Shown in pieces: positions 13,736 to 19,057 of a stretch of 19,366 nt of DNA (positions are counted from its first letter, which is position 1; each line of letters opens with the position of its first letter). Under the pieces are notes generated by a model. That model did no database searches. It saw nothing but the letters and a program-made list of their open reading frames with translations, and was not told the origin of the DNA. This DNA is from XYC2-FULL-41-22 sp041666465 (lineage in GTDB: Bacteria; Patescibacteriota; Gracilibacteria; UBA1369; UBA12470), in contig JBAYGX010000014.1 in NCBI GenBank assembly GCA_041666465.1, positions 1 through 19,366 on the forward strand. The letters run 5' to 3'. A program made the position numbers and the translations under genes.

Positions 13736-14871
13736 ACTCCCCCAGCCATAACCGGCACAATCAAATTGTCGTCAATTTTTATGCGCCAAATCTTAAATTT
13801 AAAAGTCTCAATAAGCGCCCCGGCAACACTGCCAACCAAAGCAGGTAGCCACCCGACAATCAACATAGCGCCCAGGAAAGACAGAATGCACGATGCAATC
13901 GGCCCTTCAAACTGTTTTTCTCGATTCCACGGGATATCAATCTCGCCGAAATAACGTCCGATTATATTCGTCACGCTGTCCCCAATCGCCATAATAATAA
14001 TCGCCGCAATTGCGATATCTCGTTGAAACAACAGAACTGCAAAAAGGCTACCGAGAACCATAAAAAACGATCCCATCCCTGGGAATTTTCTCCTTACAGA
14101 AGGCCTTTCAAAAAAATCCAAAAAATCACACACAAGAGGTATGTCGCAACCGCGCGAAATAACTGCCAATACCAATCCAACACACAAAATAAAAACCAAA
14201 AACCACGCCCCAATCAGTCCAAGATAAAGCGCAAACGCAATCCCCAGTCCGGTAACCATATGCATAACCTGCCTGCGTAACTCGAATTTATCTTTTATAT
14301 GATACAAAAACCACTCGCTTATCTTATACCGACCCTCTAAAAAATAAACCAAATCGCCAATAAAAAAACCGATCAATCCGCCCCAAACCGCATCGCTCAA
14401 ATTATGCACACCGACATACAAACGGCTTACGCCAATCAGAACGCAGAACAAAAACCACCATTCTTTAAAATATTTGAGTCTGCCAAACCTAAAAAAAGGT
14501 AATGCCGCAAAAACAAGCGCGGTATGAAGACTGGGGAAAGAATATCCGAGTGCAGGGCCAAGTTTCTCAACCTCATGGTAAATATCGTACGGTCGTGGCA
14601 CTTGGAATAAGAATTTTACGGCAAAAACAACATCGGCTGTAAAAAACAACGCAATCGCAATCAAAATCAGATAATTCCACTTCCCTTCCTCGAAAAGAAT
14701 ACTAAACAAAAAAGCCAATACGAACAAAAGTCCGAAATCTGTCAGAAACACCATCGCGCCATCAAGGCTCGAATGTCCAAAATCATTAAAAAAACCTAGA
14801 ACTCGGAAATCAAAAAAGAAGCTCAAAAGTCCGATAATCGCCCAAATGATATAAAAGAGTTTGTTTTTCAC
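13705..14871 (-). CDS. Fusion of PAP2-type lipid phosphatase and dolichol/phytol-kinase-like (CTP-dependent) domain
   Basis: A polytopic membrane protein of 388 residues counted from the GTG at 14871. The N-terminal half has all three PAP2 signatures: K86-x6-R93P94, S114-L-H116, and S149R-x5-H156-x3-D160, the catalytic set for removing phosphate from lipid phosphates or diphosphates. The C-terminal half begins ELRRQVMHMVTG (198-208) and carries AIGDSVTNIIGRYFGE (295-310), a KQFEG segment and IDDNLIVPVMAG (366-377). These match the dolichol kinase/phytol kinase/CTP-transferase fold. A plausible role is recycling of polyprenyl carrier lipid (dephosphorylation plus rephosphorylation), inferred from the fusion. 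I chose GTG because a TATAAT sits 7 nt upstream; an upstream TTG (14919) would add 16 residues. The C-terminus runs into a repeat array. Confidence 0.85.
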   Translation of the reverse strand: MKNKLFYIIWAIIGLLSFFFDFRVLGFFNDFGHSSLDGAMVFLTDFGLLFVLAFLFSILFEEGKWNYLILIAIALFFTADVVFAVKFLFQVPRPYDIYHEVEKLGPALGYSFPSLHTALVFAALPFFRFGRLKYFKEWWFLFCVLIGVSRLYVGVHNLSDAVWGGLIGFFIGDLVYFLEGRYKISEWFLYHIKDKFELRRQVMHMVTGLGIAFALYLGLIGAWFLVFILCVGLVLAVISRGCDIPLVCDFLDFFERPSVRRKFPGMGSFFMVLGSLFAVLLFQRDIAIAAIIIMAIGDSVTNIIGRYFGEIDIPWNREKQFEGPIASCILSFLGAMLIVGWLPALVGSVAGALIETFKFKIWRIKIDDNLIVPVMAGGVMEGLSRLVS

Positions 14872-14878
14872 GAGGATG

Positions 14879-14884
14879 ATTATA
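14879..14884 (-). promoter_or_regulatory. -10 TATAAT of the PAP2/kinase fusion gene, leaderless arrangement
   Basis: Read on the minus strand, a perfect TATAAT ends 7 nt before the GTG start codon at 14871, so the transcript would begin at or next to the start codon. No good -35 is visible at 17 bp. Confidence 0.5.
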
Positions 14885-14927
14885 TCATCCAAGATAAGGA
14901 CGCGCAGTATTACTTGCAAAATCCTTT

Positions 14928-15482
14928 ATGGAAATAATAGATGCTTATCAAGGCACAGACGATGTGGTTAGTGGTGATATACCGCATGCCCTTTCCATAA
15001 GTTTATTTTCGCAATTGCTGCGAGGTCAAGAACCGGCCGTTGAAATGCAGCTATCTCCATCGCGTTCGATAGCTGTGATTTGCGGAGAGGCGAAAGATAG
15101 GATGCTTGAGTCTATGCGGGGATTATCTGTCGATGGTCGTCTTTTAATGGGAGAGCTTTTAAAAAGAAAAGAACTTCCAATAATTATGCCGACAGGTATG
15201 GGTAAATGGTTCGATAAAGATATGTCTTCATCGGTACATATGGATGCAAGAACAGCTGAAGCGTTAAAATTGGAGCTTGAAGCAAGAGGATACAGGCAGA
15301 GAATAAAACTGAGTTCAAAAGGATTTAGACATGCAAGAACGCCATCTAAAATTAAAAGAAAAGCAGATCTGTTATTTGAATCACAAAATTACCAAGGCGG
15401 TTTTATTGTAATAGAGGCAGATGGTGAAAATATTTTCGCAAGCCGTTACGCAAAAGACCAGTCGCGACCGGAGGAGGTTTGA
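14928..15482 (+). CDS. Hypothetical protein, 184 aa
   Basis: I do not recognise this family. The protein is soluble-looking, without signal peptide or membrane segment. It has an acidic N-terminus (MEIIDAYQGTDDVVSGDIP), a middle with IAVICGEAKDRMLESM, a Gly/Met-rich loop (IIMPTGMGKWFDKDM), and a basic helix region (about 125-145, KGFRHARTPSKIKRK). The C-terminal part, FIVIEADGENIFASRY, reads like a beta hairpin. It diverges from the PAP2/kinase fusion with about 56 nt between starts. Its stop codon TGA overlaps the -35 element of the channel-gene promoter, so that gene is probably expressed separately. No Shine-Dalgarno sequence precedes the ATG. Confidence 0.7.
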   Translation: MEIIDAYQGTDDVVSGDIPHALSISLFSQLLRGQEPAVEMQLSPSRSIAVICGEAKDRMLESMRGLSVDGRLLMGELLKRKELPIIMPTGMGKWFDKDMSSSVHMDARTAEALKLELEARGYRQRIKLSSKGFRHARTPSKIKRKADLLFESQNYQGGFIVIEADGENIFASRYAKDQSRPEEV

Positions 15483-15507
15483 CCAAACCAAAAAAAAGGC
15501 TTATAAT
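15479..15507 (+). promoter_or_regulatory. Sigma70-type promoter of the potassium-channel-like gene
   Basis: -35 TTGACC (15479-15484, overlapping the upstream stop codon), a 17-bp spacer, and a perfect -10 TATAAT (15502-15507). Transcription would start near 15514, which places the heptamer array at 15541-15568 inside the 5' leader. Confidence 0.8.
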
Positions 15508-15540
15508 ATACAGAATCGAGAAGTCCTGTCTTCTCCTCAA

Positions 15541-15568
15541 GTTACAAGCTGTAAGTTATAAGCTATTA
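15541..15568 (+). repeat. Heptamer array in the channel-gene leader
   Basis: Four exact-register words: GTTACAA (15541), GCTGTAA (15548), GTTATAA (15555), GCTATTA (15562). A 10-nt pyrimidine tract CCTTCTCCCC then meets the ATG at 15579. Same words and layout as 9562-9646. Confidence 0.75.
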
Positions 15569-15578
15569 CCTTCTCCCC

Positions 15579-16337
15579 ATGAATTTCAATGAAGCTGTAA
15601 GCATGATCGAACAACGAGGTGATTTTAATGAATACGCCAAGTTGAAAAAAGTCTTCGAGGATCGTTTGGCTGAACTTCAGGAAGATGATCATACGGAAAA
15701 AGGTTTGTGTTACTACTATCTTCTTCACAGTTTACTCAAGGCACATCTTGTTTATGATACCGAGGAGTGTCGTGAAATTTTCCAGAAAATGAGCAAAGAG
15801 TTTGCGGAACGAGAAAAAAAACATTCCCAAGATGGGAAAAAATATTCGCATATAGAAATACAAGATTTTTATCACCTGATGGAAAGATGCTACAGTTCAC
15901 TCGAAATCACTTATGCGCGTAAAGGTTTTAATGAGAGTAAAAGGCATGCTTATATTGAGAAAATGCACTATAGGGAGAAATCTTTTTGGTTTAAAGGAGA
16001 TTATGCCGATTGGATCGGTTATAAATTTCTCGAAATGACAAGTATGTATGGTGATAGTTTTATGAGATGGGGTGTTACAGCAGCGCTCTTCAGTTTAGTT
16101 ATGGCGCTTATGTACTATCTTATAGATATTGAAGTTGGCGAACAGTTCAAAACCATTCCAAGCGCTACCGCCCATTGGTTCGATTATATTTATTTCTCAG
16201 TCGTTACCCTGACAACTCTGGGGATAGGTGATTTCGCACCAAAATTATTTATCGGGAAACTACTACTCTCGGTAGAATCCGTCTTCGGATTTATGATGCT
16301 GGGCATGTTTTTGTATCTGGTGCAGAAGAAGCTCTGA
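15579..16337 (+). CDS. Two-TM potassium-channel-like protein (Ion_trans_2) with N-terminal helical domain
   Basis: A 252-residue protein. Residues 1-160 are soluble, helical and charged, with FNEAVSMIEQRGDFNEYAKL at the start; a tetratricopeptide-like or coiled regulatory domain is possible but not recognised. TM1 is at about 163-184. A pore helix (HWFDYIYFSVVTL) and the selectivity filter TTLGIGD (212-218) follow, then TM2 at about 226-249. The filter is close to the TVGYGD/TLGFGD type of K+ channels, with Ile in place of the aromatic residue. A tetramer in the cytoplasmic membrane is expected from the family. The domain order (cytosolic domain before TM1, almost no C-terminal tail) is the reverse of MthK/RCK channels. 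It has its own promoter; the leader carries a heptamer array and no Shine-Dalgarno sequence. Confidence 0.85.
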   Translation: MNFNEAVSMIEQRGDFNEYAKLKKVFEDRLAELQEDDHTEKGLCYYYLLHSLLKAHLVYDTEECREIFQKMSKEFAEREKKHSQDGKKYSHIEIQDFYHLMERCYSSLEITYARKGFNESKRHAYIEKMHYREKSFWFKGDYADWIGYKFLEMTSMYGDSFMRWGVTAALFSLVMALMYYLIDIEVGEQFKTIPSATAHWFDYIYFSVVTLTTLGIGDFAPKLFIGKLLLSVESVFGFMMLGMFLYLVQKKL

Positions 16338-16422
16338 AGAGAGTTACAGAATTACGGAATTACAGAAATACAGAAGAAGAAAGAAAACAAATTCGACTAT
16401 TTTCTCTGTAATTCTGCTCTCT
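16338..16422. repeat. ATTACAGA octamer array and long inverted repeat at a convergent junction
   Basis: Four octamers in register: GTTACAGA (16343), ATTACGGA (16351), ATTACAGA (16359), AATACAGA (16367). The segment 16338-16343 plus 16347-16355 pairs with 16408-16416 plus 16417-16422, a 15-bp stem with a 3-nt bulge and a loop of about 50 nt. The right arm overlaps the stop codon of the HTH gene. It may act as a bidirectional terminator or mRNA 3' end; there is no classical T run. Confidence 0.6.
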
Positions 16423-17074
16423 ACCTTCTCAACACCCACCACAATATCGGCTGTAGCAATAGCACCCCAAACAACAACGCAGCATAAATTTTCGCATTCG
16501 TTTTCTCCAAATCAAGAATCCTCTCAAGCCCCTTCGCTTTATTGACTTGGTCTTGCACGACTTTTTTCAATGTATTTTCACGATTTGCCAATTTTAAGCT
16601 TTCCGCGCGATAAGCCAAAAGTGGTATTGAATTTTTCACTTGTGCTTCCAAATGACCAACTTGATAATTGGCAATCTCCAATTTTTTTTGATATTCCTTA
16701 AGTTCGTCACGAGTTTCTTTATACAACACCTCGTAAATGTCTGTCTGCCGCCCTGAACTCGAAATCTCTTCGCCCAGCACGCGTTCGACTTCCGAATGAA
16801 CATCGATAGCCTCAACGCGATCAAAATTGTTTAAAGAGCGATGTATGCGTATTCTGGGTACTCCCTCCTGTACAATCTCAGTGTCTTCCTGCGGCGCTTG
16901 CGGACGAGGTGTGTATCCCGTCTTGAAACCTTTCACTTGATTCTCATCAAGCTTAACGAACCCGTTAATCTTGCGCGCATTAAGTTCGCCTCCGCGGATA
17001 TACCTGTCTAGTGTACGCAAAGAAACGCCAATAATTTCCGAAGCTTGTTTTCTGTCTATAGTGAAAGATGTCAT
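16421..17074 (-). CDS. Membrane-tethered helix-turn-helix/coiled-coil DNA-binding protein
   Basis: 217 residues from the ATG at 17074. Residues about 5-50 (FTIDRKQASEIIGVSLRTLD, RYIRGGELNA, then KINGFVKLDENQV) form an excisionase/MerR-like HTH_17 domain with a small wing. A Pro-rich linker (55-64) follows, then a basic/amphipathic region. A coiled coil spans about 112-192, and a single C-terminal membrane segment is at about 196-214, ending WWVLRR. The protein should therefore bind DNA while anchored by its tail to the inner face of the membrane. Bacillus RacA has a comparable order (MerR-like HTH, coiled coil, polar membrane attachment), but homology is not shown. The frame is open upstream to 17203, but that part crosses the promoter and box array. 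A promoter lies 8 nt before the chosen ATG. Confidence 0.85.
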   Translation of the reverse strand: MTSFTIDRKQASEIIGVSLRTLDRYIRGGELNARKINGFVKLDENQVKGFKTGYTPRPQAPQEDTEIVQEGVPRIRIHRSLNNFDRVEAIDVHSEVERVLGEEISSSGRQTDIYEVLYKETRDELKEYQKKLEIANYQVGHLEAQVKNSIPLLAYRAESLKLANRENTLKKVVQDQVNKAKGLERILDLEKTNAKIYAALLFGVLLLQPILWWVLRR

Positions 17075-17082
17075 CGATTCCC

Positions 17083-17111
17083 ATTCTAGAAGTAAAAAAA
17101 TCCGATGTCTA
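17083..17111 (-). promoter_or_regulatory. Promoter of the HTH membrane protein, overlapped by its box array
   Basis: On the minus strand, -35 TAGACA (17111-17106), a 17-bp spacer and -10 TAGAAT (17088-17083), then 8 nt to the ATG at 17074. Both hexamers differ from consensus at one position. The -35 is also half of the palindrome TGTCTAGACA, so a protein bound there would block RNA polymerase. The spacing implies a leaderless transcript. Confidence 0.7.
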
Positions 17112-17242
17112 GACAAAATAGACACGGTGTCTACTGTTTGTCTACTCGTGTCTACCCGGAATGATGGCTTGTGAAGCCGACAGTAGACAGCCTGTCTAGA
17201 CACGCTGTCTACTCTGTCTAGACAAAATGGACATGGTGTCTA
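17106..17242. promoter_or_regulatory. Dense array of TGTCTA/TAGACA boxes (operator, iteron or centromere-like)
   Basis: Two dyad types recur. Type P is TGTCTAGACA at 17106-17115, 17193-17202 and 17215-17224. Type Q is TAGACA-N3-TGTCTA at 17119-17133 and 17184-17198, and with one change at 17228-17242. Single boxes lie at 17139-17144, 17149-17154 and 17206-17211. Boxes at 17128, 17139 and 17149 are 10-11 bp apart, about one helical turn. A 29-nt P+Q block (17106-17134) recurs 109 bp away (17215-17243) with two changes. The array lies directly upstream of the HTH membrane-protein gene, its most likely ligand. Confidence 0.85.
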
Positions 17243-17500
17243 CCATTGCGTGTATAGGCGGATTTATTGCAAAAGTTATAAAACGATTGACCGAATAGGT
17301 CATTTGGATCTCTGGGTAAAAACATGCATGCCTGATTTGCAAGAAAACTCTCGACTAATCAAGTTCGGAAAAAGCGCTTTTGGAAGGCGTGTTTGTAAAT
17401 AGGATTTTGAAACATGGTCGGAAATTACATGTCTTTATTTTCGGTCCGAAAAATGGTATTTTGCGTTAGTCGAAAAGTATGTATAGGCGAACCGTTAAAA
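17243..17500. other. Non-coding stretch with three further dyads, between the box array and the methyltransferase gene
   Basis: No convincing gene is seen. Three perfect inverted repeats stand out: TGACC-N5-GGTCA (17288-17302), the 12-bp palindrome AAAAGCGCTTTT (17370-17381), and TTTTCGG-T-CCGAAAA (17438-17452). The word GTATAGGCG occurs at 17252 and 17481. The frame of the downstream methyltransferase is open through the last ~90 nt, but the translation is unlike the family. These may be operator sites or part of a larger binding region. Confidence 0.5.
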
Positions 17501-17998
17501 ATGGCTATTAAAAGGCAAAAAACCGCCAAGAAAACCTGCACAGTTGACATATCCGTAGTCCTTGATTCGATACGCAGCCTTCACAATTTAGGTTCGATTT
17601 TCAGAACTTGTGACGGGGCGGGAGTTTCCAAGGTCTATCTATGCGGAATAACCGGGCAACCGACAGATCCGAAAGTGGCAAAAACCGCTCTCGGAGCCGA
17701 AAAAACAATTCCTTACGAGTATAAAAAACACGCATTGACGGTAGTGAAAGACCTTAAAAAACAAGGCTATGAAGTTGTTTCTCTTGAGCTTGCCAAAGGG
17801 AGTAAGCGATTCGATCAGGTGAAATATTCCCCAAAAACATGTTTCGTAATAGGGAACGAGGTAACAGGTATCAGGAAATCAATTTTGAAAGAGTCCGATA
17901 ATGTTGTTTTTATCCCGATGTACGGGGAAAAGGAGTCATTGAATGTCTCGGTTGCATTCGGGATAGGGATTTACGGAATAGTGAATCAAGCTCGGTAA
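17501..17998 (+). CDS. TrmH/SpoU family RNA 2'-O-methyltransferase
   Basis: A 165-residue SAM-dependent methyltransferase of the SPOUT superfamily (trefoil knot), which methylates ribose 2'-OH in tRNA or rRNA. Motif 1 is SLHNLGSIFRTCDGAG (26-41, with N29 and R35). Motif 2 is VIGNEVTGI (116-124). Motif 3 is IPMYGEKESLNVSVAFGI (138-155). The length is that of a bare catalytic domain, as in TrmL-like proteins, without the N-terminal substrate-binding domain of RlmB. The target base cannot be told from sequence. I place the start at the ATG at 17501, because the 29 residues possible upstream do not resemble the family and cover dyads. No Shine-Dalgarno sequence is present. A GH18-like gene follows on the same strand after 29 nt. 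Confidence 0.9.
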   Translation: MAIKRQKTAKKTCTVDISVVLDSIRSLHNLGSIFRTCDGAGVSKVYLCGITGQPTDPKVAKTALGAEKTIPYEYKKHALTVVKDLKKQGYEVVSLELAKGSKRFDQVKYSPKTCFVIGNEVTGIRKSILKESDNVVFIPMYGEKESLNVSVAFGIGIYGIVNQAR

Positions 17999-18010
17999 CT
18001 CTGTATTTCG

Positions 18011-18019
18011 TGTTATCAT
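18011..18019 (+). promoter_or_regulatory. Extended -10 element before the GH18-like gene
   Basis: TGTTATCAT fits an extended -10 (TGn plus TATCAT, one change from TATAAT). It ends 8 nt before the ATG at 18028, so a transcript from it would be leaderless. No clear -35 is seen, as is common for extended -10 promoters. Confidence 0.5.
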
Positions 18020-18027
18020 GCCTCCGT

Positions 18028-19020
18028 ATGAAATTTGTAAAACGCTTCTTAAAATACGCCATTTTAACAGCTCTACTCGTTGTCTTTCTCGCCTGGTATT
18101 TCCTTATCGGTCCTCACGGCAACCTAGAGGGCAAGGATTTTAACTTAAAATCAAACGGGCTGTGGGTTAAGCACGCATGGGTCGGGAATGAGCAGGAAAC
18201 CGCTGTAGTTGAGGACTTAGCGCTTAAGCTGGCCAAATACGACATCGAGTATGTGTTCGTTCATACGGGCCCTTTTGATAGCGACGGGACGATCCCTGAA
18301 GAACGATACAAGTTCGCGAGCGAGTTTTTAAGAATCCTTAAGGCTAAAAATCCGGATGTCATTGTGCTGGCATGGGTGGGGCAGGTAAGGTCGGAACTAG
18401 ATATAGATGATGCGGATATCAGGGAGAATATAACGACAACTTGCGAAAAATTAATTTCCGAAACGGGTTTTGATGGGATTCATTACGATATCGAACCGAT
18501 TGCACATGATGACACGGCGTTTTTAACGCTCCTGCAAGAAACAAGGGCTGAACTTGGAGAGGATACTTTTATATCTGTTGCGACGGATGAATGGCAGCCC
18601 TCTTTTTTGAGTGATTTGGCTGGTGAAATTCTTGATAAGGATATAACAAGTTATTGGGAAACGGATTATTTCAAGGCGACCGCCGAGATTGCGGATCAGA
18701 TAGTGATTATGACTTACGACACTTCTCTTGGCGAGATCGAGCATTACGAATGGCTTGTTGAGCAACAGGTGATTTATTTGACTCAAATTCTGAACGGTTA
18801 CGATACGGAATTGCTGATAGGAATACCGACTTACGATGATGATAAGGAAAGTTTTGATCCACTGGTGGAAAATATGGAAAGCGGCTTGAAAGGGATCATT
18901 CAGGGGCTTAATAATAGACGCGCGGAGGTTTCGGTTTTTACGGGCGTAGCGATTTATGCGGAATGGGAGACTGATGATGCGGAATGGGGAATTTATGAAA
19001 AATTATGGCAAGGCTTATGA
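18028..19020 (+). CDS. GH18-like glycoside hydrolase, membrane-anchored
   Basis: A 330-residue protein with an N-terminal signal-anchor helix (about 8-27) after a short basic start (MKFVKRFLK), placing the enzyme outside the cytoplasm. The rest reads as a TIM barrel of the GH18 (chitinase/glucosaminidase-like) type. DVIVLAWVG precedes FDGIHYDIEP (148-157), which corresponds to the DxxDxDxE catalytic strand with Asp154 and acid Glu156. IADQIVIMTYDTS is the usual later strand with the substrate-contacting Tyr-Asp pair, and LLIGIPTYDDD follows. The first Asp-x-x-Asp position reads D149-G-I-H152, so the motif is not complete. The substrate may be peptidoglycan-like or an external glycan; this is not decided by sequence. 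The start at 18028 was preferred over an upstream possibility at 18010 that overlaps the -10. Confidence 0.8.
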   Translation: MKFVKRFLKYAILTALLVVFLAWYFLIGPHGNLEGKDFNLKSNGLWVKHAWVGNEQETAVVEDLALKLAKYDIEYVFVHTGPFDSDGTIPEERYKFASEFLRILKAKNPDVIVLAWVGQVRSELDIDDADIRENITTTCEKLISETGFDGIHYDIEPIAHDDTAFLTLLQETRAELGEDTFISVATDEWQPSFLSDLAGEILDKDITSYWETDYFKATAEIADQIVIMTYDTSLGEIEHYEWLVEQQVIYLTQILNGYDTELLIGIPTYDDDKESFDPLVENMESGLKGIIQGLNNRRAEVSVFTGVAIYAEWETDDAEWGIYEKLWQGL

Positions 19021-19030
19021 CAGCCCATCT

Positions 19031-19057
19031 CTTAATACATACTACTTGCTACTTCTT
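19031..19057 (+). repeat. Heptamer array ending at the ybeY start codon
   Basis: Words CTTAATA (19031), CATACTA (19038), CTTGCTA (19045), then CTTCTT and the ATG at 19058. Same register and position as the arrays before guaA and lysS, with related but different words. Confidence 0.6.

Noticed and set aside
14872..14919. TTG start adding 16 residues to the PAP2/kinase fusion
   Set aside because: It would place the TATAAT at 14879-14884 within the coding region. The GTG at 14871 fits the promoter and the membrane-protein start. Not excluded.
17075..17203. Longer N-terminus (43 residues) for the HTH membrane protein
   Set aside because: The added stretch would translate the promoter and the TGTCTA array, and the family-like HTH begins right after the ATG at 17074.
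17106..17242. CRISPR-like array
   Set aside because: The repeats are 6-15 nt palindromic boxes with irregular short gaps, with no constant 25-37 nt repeat, no spacers and no cas genes.
17075..17500. Chromosomal replication origin
   Set aside because: No TTATNCACA DnaA boxes and no dnaA or dnaN nearby. dnaB alone is not evidence. A segregation or operator role remains possible.
17414..17500. Upstream start for the TrmH/SpoU gene
   Set aside because: The 29 extra residues do not resemble the family and overlap a perfect dyad at 17438-17452; the ATG at 17501 gives the normal N-terminus.
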